64,000 nucleotides of DNA, from NCBI GenBank assembly GCA_947457615.1, contig CANGWK010000004.1, positions 62,001-126,000 on the forward strand. The letters run 5' to 3'. The notes beneath the pieces were generated by a model. It had not been told where the DNA came from. It searched no databases and saw nothing but the letters and a program-made list of their open reading frames with translations. Source of the stretch: Flavobacteriaceae bacterium (GTDB lineage: Bacteria; Bacteroidota; Bacteroidia; Flavobacteriales; Flavobacteriaceae). Position numbers and translations under genes: made by a program. The first letter of the stretch is position 1; every line of letters starts with the position of its first letter. This document shows positions 30,408 to 40,298 of this stretch, one piece after another.

Positions 30408-31658
30408 TTATTTAGAGAAATCGGTTGTTGCAGTTAATTCGGCAATTTTTACAATTACATCTACTGCTTTTTGCATGCTTTCTACAGGAACATATTCATA
30501 TTTTCCGTGGAAATTATGACCGCCAGCAAAAATATTTGGGCATGGTAATCCCATATACGATAATCTGGATCCGTCGGTTCCGCCACGAATAGGCTTGATG
30601 AGTGGCGTGATGCCTAATTCTTGCATTGCTTTTTCAGCCAAATCTACTATGAACATCATCGGTTTTACCTTTTCGCGCATGTTATAGTATTGGTCTTTAA
30701 TTTCAGCAATACAAATATCTTCTCCGAATTGTGCCGCAAATTGAGCATTGATTTTTGCAACGATTGCAAGAACTAGTTCTTTTCGTTTTTCAAATAATTG
30801 CATGTCGTGATCACGGATAATAAGATCTAATTTGGTTTCTTCTAGGCTCCCAGAAAGACCGGTAACATGGAAAAACCCTTCGTAATCTATAGTCTCTTGT
30901 GGGATTTCATTTTTAGGTAATTGGTTGACAAAATCATTTGCAATGAGCATAGAGTTTATCATTTTGCCTTTGGCATATCCTGGATGCACACTTTTTCCTT
31001 TAAAAATTATTTTGGCACCAGCAGCATTAAAATTCTCATATTCTAATTCGCCAATTTGACTTCCATCCATAGTGTAAGCCCATTGTGCACCGAATTTTTC
31101 GACATCAAAAATATCGGCACCGCGACCAATTTCTTCATCGGGAGTGAAACCAACTCTAATTTTTCCATGTTTAATTTCAGGATGTTGCACTAGGTATTCC
31201 ATTGCAGTAACAATCTCGGTAAGTCCAGCTTTGTCATCGGCACCAAGAAGCGTTAATCCGTTTGTAGTGATTAATGTTTGTCCCTTGTACAACAATAGAT
31301 CTTTGAAATAACTTGGAGAAAGAATAATGTTATGTTCTTTGTTTAAAACGATATCACCACCATCGTAATTCTTGATGATTTGAGGTTTTACGTCTTTTCC
31401 TGTAAAATCAGGAGAGGTATCGTAATGCGAGACAAATCCAATAGTTGGCACCTCATGGTCTACATTGCTTGCTAAAGTTCCCATTACATAACCATTTTCG
31501 TCAATGGTAACTTCGGTTAAACCGATAGTATTTAGTTCTTTCACTAATAAATTAGCAAGAACTAGTTGTTTCGACGTACTAGGAGTTGTTGGAGAATCGG
31601 CATCCGATTCGGTGTCTATAATTACATAACTTATGAAGCGATCAATAATATGTTGCAT
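30408..31658 (-). CDS. pepT: Peptidase T (tripeptide aminopeptidase)
   Basis: [76 protein letters not shown]. Confidence 0.96.
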   Translation of the reverse strand: MQHIIDRFISYVIIDTESDADSPTTPSTSKQLVLANLLVKELNTIGLTEVTIDENGYVMGTLASNVDHEVPTIGFVSHYDTSPDFTGKDVKPQIIKNYDGGDIVLNKEHNIILSPSYFKDLLLYKGQTLITTNGLTLLGADDKAGLTEIVTAMEYLVQHPEIKHGKIRVGFTPDEEIGRGADIFDVEKFGAQWAYTMDGSQIGELEYENFNAAGAKIIFKGKSVHPGYAKGKMINSMLIANDFVNQLPKNEIPQETIDYEGFFHVTGLSGSLEETKLDLIIRDHDMQLFEKRKELVLAIVAKINAQFAAQFGEDICIAEIKDQYYNMREKVKPMMFIVDLAEKAMQELGITPLIKPIRGGTDGSRLSYMGLPCPNIFAGGHNFHGKYEYVPVESMQKAVDVIVKIAELTATTDFSK

Positions 31659-31942
31659 GAAGTTTAATATTAAATTAGTGTTGCAAATATACGAATTGGA
31701 AGTGTTTTAAATCAAAGATTTTGATAAACCAATTCTTTATTTTTTGTGTTTTTTTCTTCCCTGATAAATTTTAGGATTTCCCTGTAATTATAAAGGATAA
31801 GCCTTCTATGTTGTTATTTTTAAAGTAGTAGCCTTATTTCAAGTTTATAAGAATTTTATGTCTTTTTCTAAAACAAAAAATAAAAGTTTGTGCTTTGGGA
31901 ATAGTTTGACTTATATGTAATTCCCCATTAGACTTCCTTATT

Positions 31943-33331
31943 TTATTCAAAACTTATTTCCGGGTTAGAGTCTGAATTATCCGATATAGTTGCCCTGTTT
32001 ATTATATTTTCAGGAAGTGATTTTTTTGCTTTGGCTCCCATTTTTTTTAATTTTTCTACACTAATTACAAGGTTTCCTTTCCCATCTATAAGTTTGTTCA
32101 TAGCCCCTTGGTATTCTATTTTTGCTTCGTCCATTTTTTTTCCAATTTTAACTAAATCGGAAACGAAACCTTCAAATTTATCATATAATGCTCCTGCTTG
32201 TCTTGCAATTTCTAGTGCATTTTCTTGTTGCTTCTGATTAGTCCACATGCTGTCAATAGTTCGAAGTGTAGCCAATAAAGTAGACGGTGTAACAATTATA
32301 ATGTTCTTCTCAAAAGCCTTATTATATAGAGCGGTATCTTCATTTGATGCTATTGCAAATGCCGATTCAATAGGTATAAAAAGCAACACAAAATCTGGGC
32401 TTTCTATTTGATATAATTCGTGGTAATTCTTGTTTCCTAATTGCTCCACATGGCGATTTATAGAAATTACATGGTCTTTTAGATGTTGGGCTTTTAGATT
32501 GTCATTCTCTTCATTAATAAAACGTTCGTAGGCTGTTAAAGTTACTTTCGAATCGACAATCATTTTCTTGCCATCGGGTAAATTAATAACTACATCCGGA
32601 AATACCCGATTGCCATCTTCAGTTACAAAACTTTGTTGTACAAAATATTCTCTGTCTTTTTCTAATCCTGATTTTTCAAGAACGCGCTCCAAAATAAGTT
32701 CCCCCCAATTTCCTTGCATTTTGCTGTCGCCTTTTAATGCTTTGGTTAAATTGACAGTCTCTTTGCTCATTTGCTCGTTCATTTCTTTTAAACCAAGTAT
32801 TTGCTGGCGTAAAGAGGCATGGTGATCGATACTTTCTTTGTGAGTATCTTCGACTTTCTTTTCAAAAAGTTGGATTTTATCTTGTAAAGGAGATAAAATA
32901 TTTTTTAAATTTTCTTTGTTTTGCTCTGTAAATTTTGAAGTTTTTTCTTCCAAAATCTTATTGGCTAAATTCTCAAATTCTTTGGTGAATTTTTCCTGAA
33001 GTTTTTCTACTTCTTGTTTTTGCTCTTTATTACGTTCCCAAAGATTTTCAAAATCAGTTTCTTTTTTAGATAACTGAATGGCCAAAGCTTCTTTTTCCGA
33101 TCGGATTGATTCCTTATCTAAATTGGATGCTGTTACTTGTTTTTCAAAATCAGCACGGTCTATTTGAACCTGATCTTTCATCTGATTTATTTGCGAAAGC
33201 AATCCTTTGTTTTTCTCTTCTAAAGTTGCCTTTTCCGTTTTAGAGTTGGCAGTAAATAATAATTTTCCAAGGAAAATTCCTATAGCTAAGGCGATAATAA
33301 ATACTACTAGAATAGGGATGGTTGCTGTCAT
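31943..33331 (-). CDS. rmuC: DNA recombination protein RmuC
   Basis: N-terminal TM plus coiled coil; MQGNWGELILERVLEKSGLEKDREYFVQ, PDVVINLPDGKKMIVDSKV. Confidence 0.94.
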   Translation of the reverse strand: MTATIPILVVFIIALAIGIFLGKLLFTANSKTEKATLEEKNKGLLSQINQMKDQVQIDRADFEKQVTASNLDKESIRSEKEALAIQLSKKETDFENLWERNKEQKQEVEKLQEKFTKEFENLANKILEEKTSKFTEQNKENLKNILSPLQDKIQLFEKKVEDTHKESIDHHASLRQQILGLKEMNEQMSKETVNLTKALKGDSKMQGNWGELILERVLEKSGLEKDREYFVQQSFVTEDGNRVFPDVVINLPDGKKMIVDSKVTLTAYERFINEENDNLKAQHLKDHVISINRHVEQLGNKNYHELYQIESPDFVLLFIPIESAFAIASNEDTALYNKAFEKNIIIVTPSTLLATLRTIDSMWTNQKQQENALEIARQAGALYDKFEGFVSDLVKIGKKMDEAKIEYQGAMNKLIDGKGNLVISVEKLKKMGAKAKKSLPENIINRATISDNSDSNPEISFE

Positions 33332-33418
33332 AAATGAATAGGTATTGGTAAGTAAATATACTAAAAAATGTAATAGTTCATTAACAGATTAATAGTATTT
33401 TTGTTGCAAATTGATTAA

Positions 33419-34021
33419 ATGTCCATCCAGCATCATTTTATTATTTATAAACCCTATGGCTATTTGTCTCAGTTTATTTACAAACTAAAGCGACCTAAAA
33501 AGTTACTAGGAGAATTGTATGATTTTCCGGATAATACTATGGCCATTGGTAGATTAGATGAAGATTCGGAAGGTTTACTTCTGTTAACTACTGACGGTAT
33601 GATGAGCGAAATAGTTCGAAGTAAAAAAGTAGAAAAAGAATATTACGTTCAGGTAGACGGGATTATAACTCCAGATGCAATTGAGCAATTAAAAAAAGGA
33701 GTGTTAATTGGTTTTGATGGTAAAAAGTATCTAACTAAAGAATGTCAAGCTTCTATTTTAAATGAAATTCCGGATTTCCCGCAGCGCGCTAAGAAAATTC
33801 GTGACGAACGTCATGGTCCAACTTCTTGGTTAACCGTAACAGTAAATGAAGGGAAATTTCGACAGGTTAGAAAAATGACTTCGGCAGTTGGATTTCCTAC
33901 TTTGAGGTTAGTTCGTGTTCGAATTGGTTCAATCCATTTAAATAATTTACAACCCGGAGAAGTTCTTGAAGTAGGTGATTTTTTAAATATCAATGACAAT
34001 AGCAACATCAAAAATCAATAA
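33419..34021 (+). CDS. Pseudouridine synthase (RluE-like)
   Basis: MAIGRLDEDSEGLLLLTTDG, VEKEYYVQVDG, EGKFRQVRKMTSAVGFPTLRLVRVRIG. Confidence 0.93.
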   Translation: MSIQHHFIIYKPYGYLSQFIYKLKRPKKLLGELYDFPDNTMAIGRLDEDSEGLLLLTTDGMMSEIVRSKKVEKEYYVQVDGIITPDAIEQLKKGVLIGFDGKKYLTKECQASILNEIPDFPQRAKKIRDERHGPTSWLTVTVNEGKFRQVRKMTSAVGFPTLRLVRVRIGSIHLNNLQPGEVLEVGDFLNINDNSNIKNQ

Positions 34022-34024
34022 TTA

Positions 34025-34480
34025 ATGTTAAATATCGTTTTAATAGAGCCCGAAATACCAAATAATACAGGAAATATTGGCCGTTTGTGTGTCGGTACTG
34101 AAAGTCGCTTGCATTTAGTACATCCGTTTGGTTTTATTATAAATGATAAGAATTTAAAACGTTCGGGTTTAGACTATTGGGTGCATTTGGATGTTACTGA
34201 ATACCAAAATGTTGCCGAATGGAAGGCTAAAATTTCTGATAAATCTAGAGTTTTCCTTATGAGTTCAAATGCGAATGTTTCTATTTATGATACGAAATTT
34301 CAAGATGGCGATTGGTTGGTTTTTGGTAAAGAAAGTGTCGGGTTGAGTCAAGAAGTTTTGGCACAATTTGAAAATCATTTAACCATTCCAATGTCTAATT
34401 TAATCCGGAGTTTTAATATTGCTAATTCTGTTGCTTTTGTTGTTGGAGAGGCAAAAAGGCAAATAAATTTAATAATTTGA
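34025..34480 (+). CDS. trmL: tRNA (cytidine(34)-2'-O)-methyltransferase
   Basis: LNIVLIEPEIPNNTGNIGRLCVGTESRLHLVHPFGF, LVFGKESVGL, RSFNIANSVAFVVGEA. Confidence 0.93.
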   Translation: MLNIVLIEPEIPNNTGNIGRLCVGTESRLHLVHPFGFIINDKNLKRSGLDYWVHLDVTEYQNVAEWKAKISDKSRVFLMSSNANVSIYDTKFQDGDWLVFGKESVGLSQEVLAQFENHLTIPMSNLIRSFNIANSVAFVVGEAKRQINLII

Positions 34481-35826
34481 AAAAAATAATTTTATTATTA
34501 CTGTTTTTTTCTATCAGATTGAATGCACAATGTTTTACTATTGGTGCTGATTTATCTTACACAAATTCAGTTCTATCAAATGGTGCAGTTTATCGAGATA
34601 CCAACAACGTTGAGGTAAATCCATATTCACTTTTTGCCCAAAAAGGTGCGAATATGGTTAGAATGCGTTTATTTCATACCCCGCAAAATATCTCCAGTAA
34701 TTGTGGAAATACTATTGCAGCAAATGATATTAACGATGTAATTATTGGATTTACAAACGCCAAATCAAATGGAATGAAATTAAATTTAGCCATTCATTAT
34801 GGAGATTATTTTAATGATCCAAATAAACAAAAAATGCCTCAAGCATGGAATGGACTTACGGGAACGGATCTTCTTGATTCAATATACAATTATACTTTTT
34901 CGGTATTACAAATTCTAAAAAACAATAATGTAACTCCAGATATTGTTGCAATTGGTAATGAAACTACTTGGGGATTTATAGATAATACCAATACTACAGA
35001 TGGTTGGAGTTGGCCTGAAGACTCTAATAAATTTAATGTTGCATTAACTGCGGTTGATGATTTCAATTCTTCAAATAGTACCTCAATAAAAAAAGCTGTT
35101 CATTTTACCGATACTACTGCCACTTGGCTTTCGGCATTATTTAGTAACCAAAATATTACCAATTATGATATAATAGGTATTTCCTATTATCCTTTTTGGT
35201 CAAATTTTACTTCTCTAAATCAATTAGGTAATTTAGTAAGTTCTCTAAAAACTACTTATAATAAAGACATAATGATTTTTGAAACAGGCGCTCCATGGAC
35301 AACTGAAAGTTCCGATGGATATTCAAATATTGTAAATTCTTATGGAAATTTAAATTACCCAATCACACCTCTCGGTCAGAAACAATATTTTTCCGACTTA
35401 GTAAATACGGTGTATAATGCAGGAGGTAAGGGAGTTATTTATTGGGAGCCAGCTTGGATAAGTTCCTCTCTGTGTGACCAATGGGGACAGGGATCTTCTT
35501 ATGAAAACATGAGTTTTTTTAATTTTTCAAATGACAATTCTGCTTTGCCAATATTTGATGTTTTTGACTTTTGTAACGGACTTTCTTTAGATAATCAGAA
35601 GGAAAGTAAAATTCAATTATACCCTAATCCTGCTCATGATAAAGTTTTTTTTGATGGAGTTCATGATGATACAAAAGTTGTTGTTTTTGATGTGTTTGGA
35701 AGAATAATATTAAAGAGTGTTATTAAAGAAAATTTTCTTACTATTTCCGAATTAAATTCAGGAGTATATTATTTTGTTTTTTATGATAATGATATTAGGG
35801 TGGTAAAGAAAATAATTGTGGATTGA
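34477..35826 (+). CDS. GH53-like arabinogalactan endo-beta-1,4-galactanase with T9SS C-terminal sorting domain (TTG start)
   Basis: Signal peptide; IGADLSYTNSVLSNGAVYRD...LFAQKGANMVRMRLFHTP, AIGNETTWGF; C-terminal IQLYPNPAHDKVFFDG...VVVFDVFGRIILKS...LNSGVYYFVFYDNDIRVVKKIIVD is a type A T9SS tail. Starts at TTG overlapping trmL TGA. Confidence 0.87.
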   Translation: MKKIILLLLFFSIRLNAQCFTIGADLSYTNSVLSNGAVYRDTNNVEVNPYSLFAQKGANMVRMRLFHTPQNISSNCGNTIAANDINDVIIGFTNAKSNGMKLNLAIHYGDYFNDPNKQKMPQAWNGLTGTDLLDSIYNYTFSVLQILKNNNVTPDIVAIGNETTWGFIDNTNTTDGWSWPEDSNKFNVALTAVDDFNSSNSTSIKKAVHFTDTTATWLSALFSNQNITNYDIIGISYYPFWSNFTSLNQLGNLVSSLKTTYNKDIMIFETGAPWTTESSDGYSNIVNSYGNLNYPITPLGQKQYFSDLVNTVYNAGGKGVIYWEPAWISSSLCDQWGQGSSYENMSFFNFSNDNSALPIFDVFDFCNGLSLDNQKESKIQLYPNPAHDKVFFDGVHDDTKVVVFDVFGRIILKSVIKENFLTISELNSGVYYFVFYDNDIRVVKKIIVD

Positions 35827-35830
35827 TATT

Positions 35831-36616
35831 TTATCCTATCACAAACTTCCCTTTTTCGCTATCAAATTTTATGCTTTCATCCTTGAAAAGTGTATCAAAA
35901 ACTCCTTTTGAAATTAAATTGCATGGTTGGTCCTGAATTAGAAAATCCTCTTTCATAACTATAATTTCGTCAGATAATTGAATTGCTAAATCAATGTCGT
36001 GGGTAGAGAAAAGTATGCACTTATTGGATTCTGCTGCTAGTTTTTTTAATAATTTAAAAAGCGAAACTTTATGAAATAAATCCAAATGTGTTGAAGGTTC
36101 ATCTAAAATTATTAATGGCGTATCTTGTGCTAGAGCCCTTGCAATAAGAACATTCTGGAATTGACCATCGCTTATTTCGTAGTATTTTTTATCTGATAAA
36201 TGCTCAATTTGAGTTAAGGAAATTGCTTCGTTTACTTTTTCTAAATCTTCGGGATTTAATTTTCCAATCCAATTGGTATAGGGATGTCTTCCTAAGGCAA
36301 TTAATTCGAAAACGGTTAAATTACTTGTGGGTAATTTTTCGGTTAAAACCAAACTTAAATTTTGTGCTAAGTCAAGAGGCCTATATTCTTTTAGGTTTTT
36401 ATTGTTTAAATAAACATCGCCAGATAAAGGTTTTTTTAGTCCCGAAAGGGTTCTTAATAGTGTTGATTTTCCAATTCCGTTTTCTCCGATTAAAGCAATT
36501 AATTTCCCAGCTTCTAGTTTAAGATTTATGTTTTTGGCAATAACATTGTCTTTTGATTTGGATTTGTATCCAATCGAAAGGTTTTTGGTAGTTAGTATGT
36601 TTTTGTTATCGCTCAT
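35831..36616 (-). CDS. ABC transporter ATPase (BtuD/FecE-like)
   Basis: GENGIGKSTLLRTLSGL, ISDGQFQNVLIARALAQDTPLIILDEPSTHLD. Confidence 0.93.
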   Translation of the reverse strand: MSDNKNILTTKNLSIGYKSKSKDNVIAKNINLKLEAGKLIALIGENGIGKSTLLRTLSGLKKPLSGDVYLNNKNLKEYRPLDLAQNLSLVLTEKLPTSNLTVFELIALGRHPYTNWIGKLNPEDLEKVNEAISLTQIEHLSDKKYYEISDGQFQNVLIARALAQDTPLIILDEPSTHLDLFHKVSLFKLLKKLAAESNKCILFSTHDIDLAIQLSDEIIVMKEDFLIQDQPCNLISKGVFDTLFKDESIKFDSEKGKFVIG

Positions 36617-36660
36617 AATTTTTTTATAAATCTATTTTGTTATGTTGAAAAACCTTCCGC

Positions 36661-36688
36661 CACAGATTTCACTGATTTTCACAGATTA
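36661..36688. repeat. Short direct repeats of cacagatt type
   Basis: cacagatttcactgattttcacagatta in the intergenic region between the ABC ATPase and permease genes. Confidence 0.5.
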
Positions 36689-36716
36689 TTTAGAAAAATC
36701 CTTTTAATCTTTGCTT

Positions 36717-37742
36717 TTAAACTAATCTATTCTTTCTCACCAATAACCAAATAACCACTGGTGCTCCGACAATAGATGTAATAGCGTTTATTGGTAATGT
36801 AAAATCAAACCCTGGCATTTGGGAAACCATATCGCAAAAGAGCATAATAATCGCGCCTATTAATATGGTACTCCAAAACAAAATTCGATGGCTGCTCGTT
36901 TGAAAAAGTAATTTCGATAAATGCGGAACTGCTAATCCAATAAAAGCAATTGGGCCTGCAAAAGCAGTAATGCTACCCGCTAAAATACTAGTTGCTATTA
37001 TAATTAATCTTCTTGATTTTTTCAATTTTAAACCTAGACTTTTGGCATAATTTTCTCCTAAAAGCAGGGCGTCTAATGATTTTATTGAAAACAAACTTAA
37101 TAGTAATCCGATAGCAACAGTTACTAACAAAATAAGGATATTATGCCAAGATAAATTCCCTATACTTCCCATACTCCAAAAAGTAAATTTTTGTAATTTT
37201 TCCGCGGAGCTAAAAAAAGTTAATACTGAAACTATAGCTCCTGCAAAACTACTAAACATTAATCCTGCAATCAATATGGTCATAGTGTCTCGCAAAAATT
37301 TGGATATCAAAAGCACCAACAGCAATACAGAAAAACTACCCAAACAAGAGGCTAAAATTATTCCATAAGACGACAATAAAAAAGTTGAAACTACAGCAGG
37401 TAATGCTCCAGCTCCTAAAATCACAAAGGCAACTCCTAAACTGGAACCCGAACTCAATCCCAAAACATAGGGTCCTGCTAGAGGGTTTCTGAATAAAGTT
37501 TGCATTAGTAACCCACTAATTGATAGTCCAATACCAACTAAAATAGCGGTAATTGCTTTCGGTAATCTAAAATTAATAATTATATATTCCCAAGTGTCTT
37601 TGCTTGCTGTAGCCCCAAATAAACTTTTTATTACTTCTTTAAATGGAATTGCAACTTGTCCCAAAGAAATATTTAACAACAAAGCCGTAAGCAATAGCAA
37701 GGTTAGTATTGAAAATAGAATAGTATTTCGGGTTTGGAACAT
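36717..37742 (-). CDS. BtuC/FecCD-family ABC permease
   Basis: MQTLFRNPLAGPYVLGLSSGSSLGVAFVIL, GAIVSVLTFFSSAEKLQKFTFWSMGSIGNLSW, AFAGPIAFIGLAVPHLSKLLF. Confidence 0.94.
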   Translation of the reverse strand: MFQTRNTILFSILTLLLLTALLLNISLGQVAIPFKEVIKSLFGATASKDTWEYIIINFRLPKAITAILVGIGLSISGLLMQTLFRNPLAGPYVLGLSSGSSLGVAFVILGAGALPAVVSTFLLSSYGIILASCLGSFSVLLLVLLISKFLRDTMTILIAGLMFSSFAGAIVSVLTFFSSAEKLQKFTFWSMGSIGNLSWHNILILLVTVAIGLLLSLFSIKSLDALLLGENYAKSLGLKLKKSRRLIIIATSILAGSITAFAGPIAFIGLAVPHLSKLLFQTSSHRILFWSTILIGAIIMLFCDMVSQMPGFDFTLPINAITSIVGAPVVIWLLVRKNRLV

Positions 37743-37863
37743 TTTCGATATTTAAAACCAAAAAGAATTAAGATTCTCTAAAGCTGGAATAGTTTGCAAA
37801 GTTAAAAGAAAAATCCGTGTAATTTTAAGTCCTTTTTTTTGTTCAAATTATTGTAACTCGTGT

Positions 37864-39000
37864 CTATTTCAATTTTTCAAAAAAGTAAGGTTTATAATCC
37901 ACTAACAATTCTGGATGCAATATCTTCACAATATCTTTCAATACAATATCTGGTCTGTTAGGTGCCAATTCATAATATAAAACTCCCCCTGTTTTTCCTT
38001 TTCTTCCGCTAAATGAGTATACATTTTTATTTTGGAAGGCTTTAAATTGTGAATAATGAGGGTTGGATTCTAGCATTTCTTTTAACGATCCAAATTGCCC
38101 TGAAGTTATCCAAAAATCGGCATTTTTTCCTTTTTCTAAAACCGTTTCAAAGGATAATGAAAGGCTACCAGTTCCTGTGGTTGTTGCCCATAAATAATTG
38201 CCTTGCGCTTCTTTTAATAACTGACAACCCCAGCTAGTACCTTGCGGCAAATACCATTTATCTTCAAACATGTCTCCCGCTAAAATAGTTGGATGGATAG
38301 TAGCACTTTTGGCAATTCTCAAGGTGTTTAAATAGTCTTTTTCTATTTTAGAAAATAGCTTGTTTGCTTTATCTTGTTTTCCATATAAAGCCCCAAAAAA
38401 CTTAATCCATTCTGCTTTTCCTAACGGAGTTTGTTCATTCCAGTCGCCATTTAATAAAACTTTCAAACCGTTTTTTTGAAGATTATCTAGCGTTGGATTG
38501 TTGTTATCAATGCCATAACCAATGATGACTTGTGGTTGTAAATCGATTACGACTTCAGTGTTTAATGCTTGATTAGAACCTAACTCTTTTAACTTTTTGC
38601 CATCAATTAAAGCACGAACTTTCTCTGAAGAAATGTAATTCAAATTTGGAAATCCAACTAACGTATTTTCAACGCCTAGCATCTCTAGTGAAGGAATATG
38701 GGTGGTTGAAGTCACTACAATAGTTTTTACAGGAACTGAAATTGTTAGAAACTGTTTCAAACTATCTGGAATAATTCCATTTTTTTCTTTCAGAATATAG
38801 GTATATGATTTATCGGCTTTTGGCCAAGGATTGGAAACGGTTACCACAGAATATCCCTTTTGGTTTAGTATAGAAAATCCTTTGGCATAGTGAATTTCGT
38901 TTTTCGTAACTAAAGTTGTTTGGTCTTGGATTTCCTTTTTGCATTGCACAAATGGAAAAACAAGTAGAACTAATAAAAAGGATTTTAAAAATCGCAACAT
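37864..39000 (-). CDS. ABC transporter substrate-binding lipoprotein (BtuF/FecB-like)
   Basis: Lipobox FVQC; ITTHIPSLEMLGVENTLVGFPNLNYISS...EVVIDLQPQVIIGYG...WIKFFGALYGKQDKA. Confidence 0.87.
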   Translation of the reverse strand: MLRFLKSFLLVLLVFPFVQCKKEIQDQTTLVTKNEIHYAKGFSILNQKGYSVVTVSNPWPKADKSYTYILKEKNGIIPDSLKQFLTISVPVKTIVVTSTTHIPSLEMLGVENTLVGFPNLNYISSEKVRALIDGKKLKELGSNQALNTEVVIDLQPQVIIGYGIDNNNPTLDNLQKNGLKVLLNGDWNEQTPLGKAEWIKFFGALYGKQDKANKLFSKIEKDYLNTLRIAKSATIHPTILAGDMFEDKWYLPQGTSWGCQLLKEAQGNYLWATTTGTGSLSLSFETVLEKGKNADFWITSGQFGSLKEMLESNPHYSQFKAFQNKNVYSFSGRKGKTGGVLYYELAPNRPDIVLKDIVKILHPELLVDYKPYFFEKLK

Positions 39001-39138
39001 GGAATTATTTTTTGCAAAAGTAAAACAATGTTTCTATAAATTGTTGCGAATGTAACATTGGATGTTCAATAGTTTCAATTTGTTATATAAACTAATTGTA
39101 TCAATATTCTTATTTAACTAGTTCAACTCATTTTTCTA

Positions 39139-39146
39139 TATATTTG
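39139..39146 (+). promoter_or_regulatory. -7 promoter box TATATTTG, 5 nt from the zeta-like start codon
   Basis: Matches the TAnnTTTG -7 element known for Bacteroidetes. Confidence 0.6.
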
Positions 39147-39151
39147 CATTC

Positions 39152-39727
39152 ATGGAAGAAAAGAATCTATACATTATTGCAGGATGTAATGGCGCTGGTA
39201 AAACTACAGCTTCATTTACAATTTTACCTGAAATTTTGGATTGCAAAGAGTTTGTTAACGCAGATGAAATTGCAAAAGGACTTTCTCCATTTCAGCCTGA
39301 AAAAGTTTCATTTGAGGCAGGAAGGATAATGCTTAATAGAATTTCAGATTTAGTAGCACAAAACGAAAATTTTGCATTTGAAACAACACTTTCAACAAGA
39401 AGTTATAAAAATAGAATACTTGACGCAAAAAAGAAAAATTATAATGTAACGTTGCTTTTCTTTTGGCTAAAAAATCCTGAATTGGCTAAAGAAAGGGTAA
39501 AAACTAGAGTGCTTGAAGGGGGACATAATATTCCAGAAGATGTAATTGAAAGAAGGTATTATAAAGGTATTAATAATCTTTTTGAAATATATCTATCAAT
39601 AGTTGATCAGGCATTGCTATTTGATAATTCGGAAGGAATACCTGATTTAATTGCAGAAATATCTGCAAGTGAAGAATTACATATTCTTAATGAAATGAAA
39701 TTTAACGAATTAAAAAGTTACTTATGA
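39152..39727 (+). CDS. Zeta-toxin-like P-loop kinase
   Basis: NLYIIAGCNGAGKTTASFTILPEILDCKEFVNADEIAKGLSPFQPEKVSFEAGRIML; Walker A GCNGAGKT; NFAFETTLSTRSY. Confidence 0.87.
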   Translation: MEEKNLYIIAGCNGAGKTTASFTILPEILDCKEFVNADEIAKGLSPFQPEKVSFEAGRIMLNRISDLVAQNENFAFETTLSTRSYKNRILDAKKKNYNVTLLFFWLKNPELAKERVKTRVLEGGHNIPEDVIERRYYKGINNLFEIYLSIVDQALLFDNSEGIPDLIAEISASEELHILNEMKFNELKSYL

Positions 39728-39870
39728 CACCAGAAACTAAAATAGAAAAAAGAAATAAAATTGTAAAAGGTCTTGAAAGAGCCTATGAAAAAATGCTTAT
39801 TTTTAAAAAACAGCATAACAGTGACTTGGTCATAATTCAAAACAACAAAATCGTTAAAATTAAACTTTAA
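39724..39870 (+). CDS. 48-aa basic ORF translationally coupled to the zeta-like gene (partner candidate)
   Basis: ATGA overlap with the zeta-like stop; encodes MTPETKIEKRNKIVKGLERAYEKMLIFKKQHNSDLVIIQNNKIVKIKL. Not in the ORF track because of its length. Confidence 0.65.
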   Translation: MTPETKIEKRNKIVKGLERAYEKMLIFKKQHNSDLVIIQNNKIVKIKL

Positions 39871-40032
39871 TTTTTCTATCAAGCTTTTTTTATTAGTGGT
39901 AGTTGTAATCTCTAAATAAACTTAAATCAATATCCTTATAACATTAAATAAAATATTACTTTTATTTTAAATGAAATCTTCTAAAAATAAATTAAATAAG
40001 GATCAATAAATTCCACTACATTTACAAACGTA

Positions 40033-40205
40033 TTTCGGTTGTGACTTTGATTTTTCAGAGGAACATTAAAAGGGAATTAGGTTAAAAACCTAGGCTGTAC
40101 CCGCAACTGTATGCTATTATGCTTGTTGTTATCTACAAAGTCACTTTTCGTTACGGCGAATGGGAAGGCAAACAACAAGACGCAAGCCAGGAGACCTGCC
40201 ATTTT
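40033..40205 (+). promoter_or_regulatory. Cobalamin (AdoCbl/B12) riboswitch
   Basis: aaaagggaattaggt...ctgtacccgcaactgt...acgcaagccaggagacctgcc, carrying the B12-box GCCAGGAGACCTGCC, upstream of a TonB-dependent receptor. Confidence 0.93.
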
Positions 40206-40298
40206 ACATTGAGTATCAAACTTTCGGGAAAAAAGGTTTGGGTATGGGTAATTCTGTGCTTTTCTCCCATGAATAAAAATTAGTAGTAACTAAAAAAA

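Noticed and set aside
36661-36712. cacagatt repeats as a regulatory array for the ABC transporter
   Set aside because: Similar short cacagatt-type strings are common intergenic debris in Bacteroidetes; nothing ties them to regulation here.
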